From Frigoribacterium sp. Leaf186 (GTDB lineage: Bacteria > Actinomycetota > Actinomycetes > Actinomycetales > Microbacteriaceae): a DNA stretch of 64,000 bases. The DNA lies in NCBI RefSeq assembly GCF_001423905.1, contig NZ_LMPQ01000001.1, positions 99,512-163,511 of the forward strand, written 5' to 3'. The notes beneath the pieces are model-generated. The model had not been told where the DNA came from. It saw nothing but the letters and a program-made list of their open reading frames with translations, and did not search any database. The stretch's first letter is position 1; the number at the start of each line of letters is the position of its first letter. Position numbers and translations under genes: made by a program. This document shows positions 52,138 to 61,179 of this stretch, one piece after another.

Positions 52138-53994
52138 TCAGGCGCGTTGGCCGAGACGTCCCCGCAAGACGTCGATGCGCTTTTGGATCTGCTCGGTGCT
52201 GGCCTGCGCGACCGACGGGCCCCCGCTGACCCGCCGCAGTTCGGCATGGATCAGCCCGTGGGGTTCGTTCGAGTGGCGCGACCAGATCGAGACCAGCCGG
52301 CTGAGCTCTTGACGCTGTTCTTTGATCGTCTGGTAAAGCGGGCGGGCCTCGTCGCGGGGCGCGGTCGTGGGCAGGCCGGTCTTCGGAGCGCGTCGTGCCT
52401 GCGTGGCCTGGCGCTGCCGCAGCAGGTCTCGCACCTGGTCGGGCTCGAGCAGCCCCGGGATGCCGATGAAGTCCAGTTCTTCGAGGCTGCCGATCTCACC
52501 GCCCGTGCCGAACTCACCACCGTCGTAGAGCACCCGGTCGAACGACGCCTGCGAGTCGAGGGCCTCGAAGGGCTGCTGCTCGAGCAGGCTCGACGCCTTC
52601 TCGTCGCGGTTCGCCGCGGCCATCATGTCTTCTTCGGGGGCGAAGAGGCCGTCGTCGGCGTCGGTGGGACGATCGAGGGCGTGGTCTCGCTGCAGCTCGA
52701 GCTGGTTGGCGAGCGCCATCAGGCTCGGCACGCTCGGCAGGAAGATCGAGGCGGTCTCACCCCGACGGCGGGCCCGCACGAAACGCCCGACCACCTGGGC
52801 GAAGAAGAGCGGCGTCGACGCGGACGTGGCGTACACCCCGACGGCCAGTCGGGGCACGTCCACGCCCTCGGAGACCATGCGCACAGCGACCATCCAGCGG
52901 CTGTCACCGTCCGAGAACGCCTGGATGCGGTCGGATGCCGCCTTCTCGTCGCTGAGGACGACGGTCGGTCGTTCGCCGGTGATCTTCTGCAGGACGGCCG
53001 CGTACTGCCGGGCCGCGGTGTGGTCGGTGGCGATGACCAGGCCGCCGGCGTCGGGGACGCCCCGACGCACCTCGGTGAGGCGCTTGTCGGCGGCCGACAG
53101 GACGGCGGGGATCCAGTCGCCCTGCGGGGACAGGGCCGTCCGCCAGGCCTGCGCCGTGATGTCTTTCGTGACGGCCTCGCCGAGGGACGCGCTCATCTCG
53201 TCGCCCATGCGGGTGCGCCAGCGCATCTGCCCGGCGTACGCCATGAAGAGCACCGGCCGGACGACCCCGTCGGCGAGGGCCCGGCCGTAGCCGTAGGCGT
53301 AGTCCGCACGCGAGGTGCGGATGCCGTGCTCGTCGGGGGCGTACTGGACGAACGGGATGGGCGCGGTGTCGGACCGGAACGGGGTGCCGGTCAGGGAGAG
53401 CCGTCGCGTCGCCCCGGTGTAGGCCTCGCGGATGCCGTCGCCCCAGCTCAGCGCGTCGCCGCCGTGGTGCACCTCGTCGAGGATGACGAGGGTGCGCCCG
53501 GCCGTCGTGATCGCCTTGTGGACCTCGGGTTTCATGCCGACCTGCGCGTAGGTGACGGCGATGCCGTGGTAGTGACGACCGAAGGTGCCGTCGGCGTTCT
53601 TGAACATGGGGTCGAGACGGAGGTTGACCCGGTCGGCGGCGTCCGCCCACTGGCGTTTGAGGTGCTCGGTCGGCGCGACGACGACGACCCGGTCGATCTC
53701 GCCGCGCGACAGCAGTTCGGTGGCGAGCCGCAGGGCGAAGGTGGTCTTGCCCGCGCCGGGCGTGGCCGCCGCGAGGAAGTCCTTCGGCGAGGACGAGAAG
53801 TACAGCTCGAGGGCTTCGGCCTGCCAGGCCCTCAGCTTGCTCGCCGTGCCCCAGGCTGCGCGTTCGGGGAACGCGGGCGAGAGGTGCTCGGCCGCCGAGT
53901 TGCCCGCGGAGACGCCCACGTCGAGCGGGTCGGTCGGGGTGCCCTCGAGGTGCCGGTCACCCCCGGTGGGGTCGGATGCGTTGGCGGTGCTCAC
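52138..53994 (-). CDS. DEAD/DEAH-box superfamily 2 helicase
   Basis: This ATP-dependent nucleic-acid helicase resembles the RadD/XPB-like group. The 618-residue protein has Walker A ATPGAGKTTFAL at about residues 77-88, motif Ia VVVAPTEHLKRQW, DEVHHGGD (motif II), LTGTPF (motif III), MVSEGVDVPRL (motif V) and QVVGRFVRARR (motif VI). The last ~130 residues are charged and helical. It is next to dinB on the same strand with an 11-nt gap, so both may be expressed together and act in DNA repair; this is inference. Confidence 0.9.
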   Translation of the reverse strand: MSTANASDPTGGDRHLEGTPTDPLDVGVSAGNSAAEHLSPAFPERAAWGTASKLRAWQAEALELYFSSSPKDFLAAATPGAGKTTFALRLATELLSRGEIDRVVVVAPTEHLKRQWADAADRVNLRLDPMFKNADGTFGRHYHGIAVTYAQVGMKPEVHKAITTAGRTLVILDEVHHGGDALSWGDGIREAYTGATRRLSLTGTPFRSDTAPIPFVQYAPDEHGIRTSRADYAYGYGRALADGVVRPVLFMAYAGQMRWRTRMGDEMSASLGEAVTKDITAQAWRTALSPQGDWIPAVLSAADKRLTEVRRGVPDAGGLVIATDHTAARQYAAVLQKITGERPTVVLSDEKAASDRIQAFSDGDSRWMVAVRMVSEGVDVPRLAVGVYATSASTPLFFAQVVGRFVRARRRGETASIFLPSVPSLMALANQLELQRDHALDRPTDADDGLFAPEEDMMAAANRDEKASSLLEQQPFEALDSQASFDRVLYDGGEFGTGGEIGSLEELDFIGIPGLLEPDQVRDLLRQRQATQARRAPKTGLPTTAPRDEARPLYQTIKEQRQELSRLVSIWSRHSNEPHGLIHAELRRVSGGPSVAQASTEQIQKRIDVLRGRLGQRA

Positions 53995-54005
53995 TCGAAC
54001 CGAGT

Positions 54006-55289
54006 TTACCCTCGACCGGCGTCGTCGCCGGACGCCTCGGCGGGGCCGCGGCCGCCGGCACCGGGTCGGCGGCGGGACGCGCCGAGCAACGAGGCGGGGG
54101 TCAGCATCGACGAACCGAACCGCGCGCGGAGGGCGTCCATGGTCGACTCGGCCTCGCGCCAGTCGGCGTCGTCGTCCCAGAGGCCGAGCGAGTCGCCGCC
54201 GGCCCCCTCGCTGAGTTGTTCGACCCGCACGCCGACGAGCCGGATGCGCTCGTGCTGTTTTCCGGTGGCCTCGTAGAGCGAGCGCACCTCGTCGTAGATG
54301 CGGCGCCCGAGGTCGGTCGGGTCGGCGAGCGTGCGAGACCGCGTGATGGTGACGAAGTCGGTGGTGCGCAATTTGAGCACGACCGTCCGGCCGCTGACCC
54401 CGGCGGCGCGCAGCCGCACGGCCACCTTGTCGCTCAGCCGCAGCAGTTCGCGTCGGACCACGTCGGGGTCGACGACGTCGCTGGCGAAGGTGTTCTCGTT
54501 GCCGACGCTCTTCTCGACCGACTCGGTGTGCACGCTGCGGGGGTCGCGGCCCCAGGCGAGGTCGTGCAGCTTGGCGCCGGCCGCCGGCCCCACGGCGTGC
54601 ACCAGCATGTCGAGCGGAGCCGAGGCGACGTCGCCGACCGTCCTCAGGCCCCGGTCGAGCAGGACCTGTTCGGTCTTGCCGCCGACGCCCCAGAGGGCGC
54701 TGATCGGACGCGGGTGTAAGAACGCGAGCGTGTGGCGGTGCGGGACGAGCAACAGCCCGTCGGGCTTGGCGACGCTCGACGCCAGCTTCGCCACGAACTT
54801 CGTCGACGCCGCGCCGATGCTGCAGTGGAGGCCGGTCTCGGCGTGCACCCGTCGCCGCAGGGCGGTCGCGATCTCGTACGGGGAGCCCATCAGGCGGATC
54901 GAGCCGCTGACGTCGAGGAACGCCTCGTCGATGCCGAGGCGTTCGACCAGGGGCGTGACGTCGTCGAACATCGACATGACGCGCGAGGACCAGTGCTGGT
55001 ACTTCTCGAAGTGCGGTTCGAGCACGACGGCCTGCGGGCAGCGCCGCAGGGCGATCGCCATCGGCATCGCCGAGTTGACGCCGTACTTGCGGGCCTCGTA
55101 CGTCGCGGCCGTGACGACCGACCGGTCGGATCGGTGCCCGATGACGACGGGTCGACCCCGCAGCTCGGGGTGGTCGAGCAGTTCGACGGAGGCGAAGAAG
55201 GCGTCCATGTCGACGTGGAAGATCGGCGCGGTCGCGTCGTCGGTCGGCACCGTGGTGACGAGCCGCCCGCTGCCGTCTTGTTTGCTCAC
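54006..55289 (-). CDS. dinB: DNA polymerase IV (Y family)
   Basis: DinB is a translesion DNA polymerase. The 427-residue protein has the catalytic acids in FHVDMDAFFASVE and GIDEAFLDVSG, the helix-hairpin-helix region around ISALWGVGGKTEQVLLDRG, and the little-finger domain. The C-terminus lacks an obvious QLxLF beta-clamp motif; the tail is Gly/Arg/Ala-rich. I see no LexA box in the 88-nt gap upstream and no RecA-NDp/PafBC-type promoter, so damage control is not evident here. Confidence 0.94.
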   Translation of the reverse strand: MSKQDGSGRLVTTVPTDDATAPIFHVDMDAFFASVELLDHPELRGRPVVIGHRSDRSVVTAATYEARKYGVNSAMPMAIALRRCPQAVVLEPHFEKYQHWSSRVMSMFDDVTPLVERLGIDEAFLDVSGSIRLMGSPYEIATALRRRVHAETGLHCSIGAASTKFVAKLASSVAKPDGLLLVPHRHTLAFLHPRPISALWGVGGKTEQVLLDRGLRTVGDVASAPLDMLVHAVGPAAGAKLHDLAWGRDPRSVHTESVEKSVGNENTFASDVVDPDVVRRELLRLSDKVAVRLRAAGVSGRTVVLKLRTTDFVTITRSRTLADPTDLGRRIYDEVRSLYEATGKQHERIRLVGVRVEQLSEGAGGDSLGLWDDDADWREAESTMDALRARFGSSMLTPASLLGASRRRPGAGGRGPAEASGDDAGRG

Positions 55290-55357
55290 CGGAGCATCTT
55301 CACACGCGCCGCCGACATCGACGCCGTCCGGGCCCGGCCGTCGCCCGCCGGCCGTCT

Positions 55358-55377
55358 CGCCCGCGTCGACGCGGGCG
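55358..55377 (-). terminator. Palindromic terminator after the acyl-CoA dehydrogenase gene
   Basis: CGCCCGCGTCGACGCGGGCG is a perfect 20-bp palindrome directly after the stop codon of the acyl-CoA dehydrogenase gene. It can fold with a 4-nt loop; no T tract follows. Confidence 0.55.
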
Positions 55378-56583
55378 TCAGGACGACGCCGGCCCCAGCA
55401 GCGCGGCGGCGACGGTCGCGTGCGCCGAGTCGGTGCTCGACGGGTGGAACCGCCCGGCCAGGACGTCCCGCTGCAGGCGACCGAGCTCGGACGAGGACCG
55501 GTACGACCCGCCCCCGGCCACGGTCACGGCCTGCTCGACCACGGCGCGCGCCGTCTCGGTGGCGCGGGTCTTCAGCCCGACCACGAGCCGTGGCCAGTCC
55601 GGCCCGTGGTCGACCAGGTCGTCCACGTCGCGGGCGATGCGGTCCACCTGGGGCTCGAGCCCGTCGACGGCCAGCCCCGCGTCGGCGACGCGCCAGCGGA
55701 CGACGGGGTCGAGAGCGCGGGCCGCTCCCCCGGCTCGCCGCGAGGTCGACGCCTGCGCCGACTCGACCGCGAGCTCGAGCGCCCGGCGCGCGATCCCCCG
55801 GTAGACCGCGGCGATCGTCGTCTCGAACACCGCGAAGACGGCGAACACGAGGGGGTCGGCGCTCGGCCCGACGGGCAGGCGACGGACGATCCGCGAGGCG
55901 GGCACCTCGACGCCGGTCAGCCGCGTGGTGTGGCTCTGGGTGGCCCGCATGCCGATCGTGTCCCAGTCGCCGAGCGAGGCGTGGCCGGGTTGGTCGCGGT
56001 GGACGAAACCGTGGACGAGTGCCGGCGAGGCCGGGTCGGAGTCGTCGCGGCCGAAGACGCCGAGGCGCGTCCAGACGGGCGAGAGCGACGTGGACACCTT
56101 CGTGCCGGTGAACCGGAACCCGCCGTCCCCCGTGGGCACGGCGGAGGTCACCGAGTCGAACAGCACGAGGTCGTTGCCGGGCTCGCTGACCCCGAAGGCG
56201 AACACCTCGTCGTGGCCGGCGTCCTCGACCACGAGGTCGAGCGACTCGTCCCCCCGGGCGTGCAGCACCGCCGCGCAGCCGGTCCAGACCAGGTGCATGT
56301 TCACCGCCAGCGCCGTCGCCGGGGCCGCGGTCGCGAGCCGGGACTGCAGGGACGCGACCTGTTCGAGTCCGAGACCCGCGCCTCCCCGGTCGGTCGGGAC
56401 GAAGGCCCGCAGGTAGCCGCGCTCGCGCAGCTCGGCGAGGTCGGCGTGCGGGAACGTGTTGTCGCGGTCGTGGCCCGCGGCCCGGTCGCGGAACCGCCCG
56501 AGCAGGTCGTCGGGCAACAGGTCGACCGGCGACCAGGAGGCGCGGGTCGGGTCGGACGCGGGGGCGGGCTTCGGTGCGGGCAC
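55378..56583 (-). CDS. Acyl-CoA dehydrogenase family protein
   Basis: These flavoenzymes oxidise acyl-CoA or related compounds. The 401-residue protein has the N-terminal helical domain, the beta domain (FAFGVSEPGND and FRFTGTKVSTSLSP) and the C-terminal helical bundle (AVTVAGGGSYRSSSELGRLQRD). The usual catalytic Glu cannot be placed with confidence, and the sequence also recalls DszC/monooxygenase-like members, so substrate and reaction are open. The GTG at 56583 has TACTCT 6 nt upstream and no ribosome binding site. It is divergent from the SGNH hydrolase with only 22 bp between starts. Confidence 0.85.
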   Translation of the reverse strand: MPAPKPAPASDPTRASWSPVDLLPDDLLGRFRDRAAGHDRDNTFPHADLAELRERGYLRAFVPTDRGGAGLGLEQVASLQSRLATAAPATALAVNMHLVWTGCAAVLHARGDESLDLVVEDAGHDEVFAFGVSEPGNDLVLFDSVTSAVPTGDGGFRFTGTKVSTSLSPVWTRLGVFGRDDSDPASPALVHGFVHRDQPGHASLGDWDTIGMRATQSHTTRLTGVEVPASRIVRRLPVGPSADPLVFAVFAVFETTIAAVYRGIARRALELAVESAQASTSRRAGGAARALDPVVRWRVADAGLAVDGLEPQVDRIARDVDDLVDHGPDWPRLVVGLKTRATETARAVVEQAVTVAGGGSYRSSSELGRLQRDVLAGRFHPSSTDSAHATVAAALLGPASS

Positions 56584-56589
56584 GCGTCG

Positions 56590-56599
56590 AGAGTAGTTT
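56590..56599. promoter_or_regulatory. Bidirectional leaderless promoter
   Basis: TACTCT (minus, 56590-56595) and TAGTTT (plus, 56594-56599) are -10 boxes that share the two bases TA. Each lies exactly 6 nt from the start codon of its gene (GTG at 56583 minus, ATG at 56606 plus). Only one direction can be opened at a time from overlapping hexamers. Confidence 0.65.
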
Positions 56600-56605
56600 G
56601 GTCGC

Positions 56606-57394
56606 ATGAGTCAGCAACACCCGTGGTCCCGTTACGTCGCCATCGGCGACTCGTTCACCGAGGGGATCGGCGACCCCGAAGAGCGCTCCCCCGGGGGCCA
56701 CCGGGGCTGGGCCGACCGTGTGGCCGAGGTGCTCGGCGCCTCGACCGACGACTTCGCGTACGCCAACCTCGCGGTCCGGGGCCGGCTGCTGCAGCAGATC
56801 ATCGACGAGCAGTCCGAGGCCGCCCTCGCCTTGCGGCCGGACCTCGTCACGGTCTCGGCCGGGGGCAACGACATCATCCGCCCGGGCACCGACCCGGACG
56901 AGGTCGCCGCGGGCTTCGAGGGGCTCGTGGCACGCCTGCGCTCCGACGGCGCGACCGTCGTCGTCTTCACGGGGCCCGACATCGGTCTCACGCCCGTGCT
57001 CGGCCGCCTGCGGGGCAAGGTCGCGATCTACAACGAGCACGTCCACGCCATCGCCCTGCGGCACGACGCCGTCGTCGCCGACATGTGGGCCCTGCGTCAG
57101 CTCGTCGACCCGCGCATGTGGGCGCCCGACCGGCTGCACTTCAGCCCCCTCGGCCACCACACGATCGCCCGGATGGTGCTGCAGGCGCTGGCCGTCGAGA
57201 ACGACCTCGAGCCCTACGACCCCGAGCCGCTCGAGCGGCGCCCCTGGCGGTCGGCCCGAGCCGACGACATGGGCTGGGCCCGTGAGTACCTGGTGCCGTG
57301 GGTGGTCCGTCGCATCCGCCACCAGTCGTCGGGCGACCTCATCCGGGCCAAGCGACCCGACGCCGTCACGATGCTGCACCGCGACGCGCCCTGA
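56606..57394 (+). CDS. SGNH/GDSL hydrolase
   Basis: This is an esterase or lipase-like enzyme of unknown substrate. The 262-residue protein has the four SGNH blocks: YVAIGDSFTEGIG with the nucleophile Ser, NLAVRGRLL with Gly, SAGGNDI with Asn, and APDRLHFSPLGH with the Asp/His pair. There is no signal peptide. The last ~60 residues are Arg/Trp-rich and extend beyond the core domain. The transcript is probably leaderless from TAGTTT. Confidence 0.93.
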   Translation: MSQQHPWSRYVAIGDSFTEGIGDPEERSPGGHRGWADRVAEVLGASTDDFAYANLAVRGRLLQQIIDEQSEAALALRPDLVTVSAGGNDIIRPGTDPDEVAAGFEGLVARLRSDGATVVVFTGPDIGLTPVLGRLRGKVAIYNEHVHAIALRHDAVVADMWALRQLVDPRMWAPDRLHFSPLGHHTIARMVLQALAVENDLEPYDPEPLERRPWRSARADDMGWAREYLVPWVVRRIRHQSSGDLIRAKRPDAVTMLHRDAP

Positions 57395-57433
57395 GTCGTC
57401 ACGCCGCGAGGGTCGAGTCGCCCACGACGAGCC

Positions 57434-58663
57434 TCAGAACACCTCGTCGGGGTGCGTCAGCCGCCACCAGGCGCCCGGTTCGGCGATGGTCGCGTCGAGT
57501 TCGAGCGGGACGACGTGTCGCTCGCCGTCGACCGTGAAGGTCACCTGACCCACCCGGCTGCCGGCCGGGGCCGCCCCCACATCGTCCGTCTCGACCGAGG
57601 CCTCGACGGTCTCGTCGCCCCAGACGAGCACGCTCGCGTCCTCGGCGGCGACCGCGCGGGCGCCGTCGCCCCAGGGCAGCTCGTAGCCGGCGAAGGCGTC
57701 GCCGCGGCTGGCCAGCGTGAGGGTCTGGAACCGATCGGCGACGCTGGCGAGCAGGGCCTGCACGTCGCGGTCGAGCGAGTCGTGGTCGACCCCGCCGAGC
57801 ATGGCGCCGACCACGGTGACCTGCTGCCCGCCGACGGTGTAGTCGGCCGCGAACAGCAGGCAGGCACCCGCCTCGTCGAGGGTGCCGGTCTTGATGCCGA
57901 CCACGCCGTCGAGGCCGAGCAGTTCGTTGCTGTTGCTGATCTCGCCGATGCCCGGCACCGAGGCGGTCGTGGTGCCGACGGTGCGGGCGACGTCGGGGTC
58001 GGCCAGCGCCAGGCGGCCGAGGGCGACGAGGTCGGTCGAGGTGCTCGTGTTCTGCGGTGAGAGCCCGGTGGGTTCGACGAGGGTCGTCGCGGTGAGGTCG
58101 TGCTCGGCCAGCCACGCGCGTGCTGCCTCGACGAACGCCTCGTCACTGCCGAAGGCCCAGCGTGCCAGCACCTCGGCGTAGTTGTTGGCCGACTCGATCA
58201 GCATCACCTCGAGCACCTGACGCTCGGTGAGGGACTGCCCGGCCGCCATGGGCGCCACCTTGCCGTTCCGGGCCCGGTACGAGTCGACCAGGGCGGCCTC
58301 GGCCGGGCCGAACGTCAGCGTCGGTCCGTCTCCCCCGTCGAGCGGTTTCTCGTCGAGCACGACGAGGGCCGTGACCACCTTGCTGATGCTGGCGATCGGA
58401 CGAGGGAGTTCGTCGCCGCTCGTCGTGAGGCTGTCGTCCCAGCCCACCGCCTCCACCGCGGTGGCGCCGTAGCCGGGGAAGCTCAGGTCGGTGCTCCGCT
58501 CGGCCGGTGCGGTGTACGCGGCCACGTCCGCCGCGGCCGGGGCCAGCGGGCTGAGCAGCGCCAGGGGGACGTACCCGCCGACCGCGACGACGAGCGCGAG
58601 CAGCGCGGTCACGCCCACGCGCCTCCGGACGGCCCCCGGGCGCCGACGTCCGACGCGGGTCAC
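57434..58663 (-). CDS. D-alanyl-D-alanine carboxypeptidase (DacA/PBP5 family)
   Basis: The enzyme trims the terminal D-Ala of peptidoglycan stem peptides. The 409-residue protein has a basic N-terminus and a signal anchor (VTALLALVVAVGGYVPLALL). The three active-site motifs are SISK (S-x-x-K), the SAN in ESANNYAE, and KTG in GIKTGTLDEAG. A DacA-type C-terminal beta domain may follow (VGQVTFTVDGERHVVPLEL). The GTG start overlaps the methyltransferase stop by 4 nt (GTGA), so it is co-translated with it. It acts outside the membrane. Confidence 0.93.
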   Translation of the reverse strand: MTRVGRRRPGAVRRRVGVTALLALVVAVGGYVPLALLSPLAPAAADVAAYTAPAERSTDLSFPGYGATAVEAVGWDDSLTTSGDELPRPIASISKVVTALVVLDEKPLDGGDGPTLTFGPAEAALVDSYRARNGKVAPMAAGQSLTERQVLEVMLIESANNYAEVLARWAFGSDEAFVEAARAWLAEHDLTATTLVEPTGLSPQNTSTSTDLVALGRLALADPDVARTVGTTTASVPGIGEISNSNELLGLDGVVGIKTGTLDEAGACLLFAADYTVGGQQVTVVGAMLGGVDHDSLDRDVQALLASVADRFQTLTLASRGDAFAGYELPWGDGARAVAAEDASVLVWGDETVEASVETDDVGAAPAGSRVGQVTFTVDGERHVVPLELDATIAEPGAWWRLTHPDEVF

Positions 58664-59487
58664 GAGGCCACCGTCGGCCCGTCGGTCGGCACCCGCAGGG
58701 CCCACAGGGCCACGGCCGAGGCCGCGGCCACGTTGAGGCTGTCCACCCCGTGCAGCATGGGGATGGTGACGACCGCGTCGGCGGCCTGCAGCGCCGCCCG
58801 GCTGAGGCCGTCGCCCTCGGTGCCGAGCAGCAGGGCGACCCGTGCGGGAGGCGCGGCCGCGTAGGCGTCGAGGGTCACGGCGTCGTCGCTCAGCGCCAGG
58901 GCCGCCACCTCGAACCCCGCCTCGCGCAGCAGCCCGGCGCCTGCCGGCCATTCGGGGAGGCGCGTCCACGGCACCTGCAGGACGGTGCCCATGCTCACGC
59001 GCACGCTCCGGCGGTACAGCGGGTCGGCGCACCGCGGCGTGATCAGGACGGCGTCGGCCCCGAGGCCCGCCACGGCCCGGAAGATCGCCCCGACGTTGGT
59101 GTGGTCGACGATGTCCTCGAGCACGACGACCCGGCGGGCGCCGTCGAGCACCGACCCGACCGAGGGCAGCTCGGGACGGTGCATGGCGGCGAGGGCTCCG
59201 CGGTGCAGGTGGTAGCCGGTGAGGGTTTCGAGCAAGGCGGCGTCGCCGACGAAGATCTCGCCGTCGTGGTCGGCGACCAGCGGCTCGATGTCGGCCAGCC
59301 AGCGGTCGGTCATCAGCACCGACCGGGGCACGTGGCCCGCCCGCAGCGCCCGCTCGATGACCTTCGTCGACTCGGCGATGTACAGGCCGCCCTCGGGCTC
59401 GGACACGCGTCGGAGCGCGACGTCGGTGAGCCGGTTGTAGTCGGCCAGGGCCTCGTGGTCGAGGTCGGTGATGCGGGTGACGTGCAC
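58660..59487 (-). CDS. SpoU/TrmH-family RNA methyltransferase
   Basis: These SPOUT enzymes methylate the 2'-OH of tRNA or rRNA. The 275-residue protein has an N-terminal substrate-binding domain (LYIAESTKVIERAL) and the knotted SAM domain with the three motifs VLEDIVDHTNVGAIFR, LLLGTEGDGLSRAAL and VTIPMLHGVDSLNVAAASA. The target nucleoside is not predictable. It precedes the carboxypeptidase gene in a two-gene unit. Start GTG at 59487; promoter elements in the 103-nt gap to the divergent sirtuin gene are not clear. Confidence 0.93.
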   Translation of the reverse strand: MHVTRITDLDHEALADYNRLTDVALRRVSEPEGGLYIAESTKVIERALRAGHVPRSVLMTDRWLADIEPLVADHDGEIFVGDAALLETLTGYHLHRGALAAMHRPELPSVGSVLDGARRVVVLEDIVDHTNVGAIFRAVAGLGADAVLITPRCADPLYRRSVRVSMGTVLQVPWTRLPEWPAGAGLLREAGFEVAALALSDDAVTLDAYAAAPPARVALLLGTEGDGLSRAALQAADAVVTIPMLHGVDSLNVAAASAVALWALRVPTDGPTVAS

Positions 59488-59590
59488 GGTGCTCCACGGG
59501 GGACGGCCCCGGCGGGCGGACGGCCGGCGGAATCGAATCGGAGGGGGACGCGTTTAGGCTAGCGTCACCGCACCCGAAGGAGTCCCACCC

Positions 59591-60433
59591 GTGTCGAACG
59601 CCCCCGCGGCCCCCACCGACGAGCAGGCCCTCGAGGCCGCGGTCGAGGCCCTCCGCGGGCGCCGCGTGGCCGTGCTCACCGGGGCCGGGGTCAGCACCGA
59701 CTCGGGCATCCCCGACTACCGGGGCGCCGGGGCTCCCCCGCGCAACCCCATGACGTTCCAGCAGTTCCTCTCGAGCGAGACCTACCGCAAGCGCTACTGG
59801 GCTGGCAGCCACCTCGGCTGGAAGTCCTTCCGCGCCGCCGGTCCCAACGAGGGGCACCGGGCCCTGGCCCGGCTCGAGGCCGCGGGCGTGACGAACGGCG
59901 TGATCACCCAGAACGTCGACAACCTGCACGTGCGTGCCGGGTCACGGCGCGTCGTCGACCTGCACGGCACCGTCGACCGGGTGGTGTGCCTCACCTGCGG
60001 GCAGGCCTTCGCGCGCGACATGGTCGCCGCCCGCCTCGCCGCCGAGAACCCCTGGATCGACGAGCCCGACCAGGTGCGCCTCGCGCCCGACGGCGACGTC
60101 GAGGTGCACGACATCGACGCGTTCGTCGTGCCGACCTGCACGGTCTGCGGCGGGCTGCTGAAGCCCGACGTCGTCTTCTTCGGCGAGTTCGTGCCCACCG
60201 AGCGCTTCGCCGAGGCGCGGTCGATGGTGGTCGGAGCCGAGGCCCTGCTCGTCGCCGGGTCGTCGTTGGTGGTCAACAGCGGCATCCGGCTGCTCGACCA
60301 GGCGACGCGTCGCAAGCTGCCCGTCGTCGTGCTCAACCGCGGTGCGACCAAGGGCGACTCGCGCGCCACGGTTAAGCTGGACGCCGGCACGTCGGAGACC
60401 CTGGCTGCCCTGGCCGAGCACCTGGGCGCGTAG
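59591..60433 (+). CDS. NAD-dependent protein deacetylase (sirtuin)
   Basis: Sirtuins remove acyl groups from lysines with NAD. The 280-residue protein has the NAD motif TGAGVSTDSGIPDYRG (30-45), TQNVDNLH (106-113), the catalytic His125 in DLHG, and the zinc cysteines Cys133/Cys136 and Cys183/Cys186. A GAGAPP segment where class III sirtuins have other residues suggests a class II-like enzyme. GAAGGAG precedes the GTG start. The histidine phosphatase gene follows after 28 nt on the same strand. Confidence 0.94.
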   Translation: MSNAPAAPTDEQALEAAVEALRGRRVAVLTGAGVSTDSGIPDYRGAGAPPRNPMTFQQFLSSETYRKRYWAGSHLGWKSFRAAGPNEGHRALARLEAAGVTNGVITQNVDNLHVRAGSRRVVDLHGTVDRVVCLTCGQAFARDMVAARLAAENPWIDEPDQVRLAPDGDVEVHDIDAFVVPTCTVCGGLLKPDVVFFGEFVPTERFAEARSMVVGAEALLVAGSSLVVNSGIRLLDQATRRKLPVVVLNRGATKGDSRATVKLDAGTSETLAALAEHLGA

Positions 60434-60461
60434 CCTCCGGGGCCGCCCCACCGGAGGAACG

Positions 60462-61109
60462 ATGACGCTCTTGTACCTGGTCCGCCACGGCGAGACCGAC
60501 TGGAACCGCGCCCGTCGCATCCAGGGCTCCACCGACATCCCGCTGAACGACCTCGGCCGGTCCCAGGCCCGCGAGGCCGGTGACCTCCTCGCCCGTCGTC
60601 GCTTCGACGCCGTCGTCGCCAGCCCCCTGTCGCGGGCCGCCGAGACCGGCTCGATCATCGCCGAGCGCCTGGGCCTCGCCGCACCCGAGCTGGTGCGCGA
60701 AGTGGCCGAGCGACGGTACGGCGACGCCGAGGGCCTGACCGGCGAGCAGGTCGAGGCGAGGTTCCCGCACGGCACGCCGGTGCCCGGGCGCGAGAGCCGT
60801 GGTGCCCTGGTCGCCCGGGTGCTGCCCGCGCTGGCCGCGATCGCCGCCCGGCACGGGGCCGACGCCTCCGTCGTGGTCGCCACGCACGGCGCCGTCATCC
60901 GTGCGGTGGTCAACCACGTCTCCCCCGACACCGACGCCCACCTCGGCGTGCCGATCCGCAACGGGTCGGTCCACTCGTTCGAGTTCGCCGGTGACGCCCT
61001 CGTCCTGCGCGAGTTCGACGACCCGATCGAGGTCGAGTCCGAACGTCCCGGCACCTACGACTTCGATTACCAGAACGCGCTCGAGCGCGACGGCTCCGAC
61101 CAGGCGTGA
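60462..61109 (+). CDS. Histidine phosphatase family protein
   Basis: This is a phosphatase of the phosphoglycerate-mutase-like superfamily. The 215-residue protein has the phosphohistidine motif LVRHGETDWN (His9), ASPLSRAAETG with the second Arg, Glu in ERRYGDAEG, and the second catalytic His in VATHGAVIRAV. The substrate is not predictable. CGGAGGA lies at good spacing before the ATG. Its stop codon is the start of a tandem repeat that fills the short convergent gap to the glycosyltransferase. Confidence 0.93.
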   Translation: MTLLYLVRHGETDWNRARRIQGSTDIPLNDLGRSQAREAGDLLARRRFDAVVASPLSRAAETGSIIAERLGLAAPELVREVAERRYGDAEGLTGEQVEARFPHGTPVPGRESRGALVARVLPALAAIAARHGADASVVVATHGAVIRAVVNHVSPDTDAHLGVPIRNGSVHSFEFAGDALVLREFDDPIEVESERPGTYDFDYQNALERDGSDQA

Positions 61110-61174
61110 CCGTCCCGGCGTGACCGTCCGGGCGGCGACCGTCGTGGCAGGCCCGCCGTCGTGGCAGGCCTGCC
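61107..61174. repeat. Two adjacent tandem duplications starting at a stop codon
   Basis: A 14-bp unit TGACCGTCC.GG.CG with two differences is repeated at 61107-61120 and 61121-61134; the first TGA is the stop of the phosphatase gene. A 17-bp unit GTCGTGGCAGGCC(C/T)GCC follows twice at 61141-61157 and 61158-61174. Together they fill nearly the whole 70-nt gap. Confidence 0.85.
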
Positions 61175-61179
61175 GCGCG

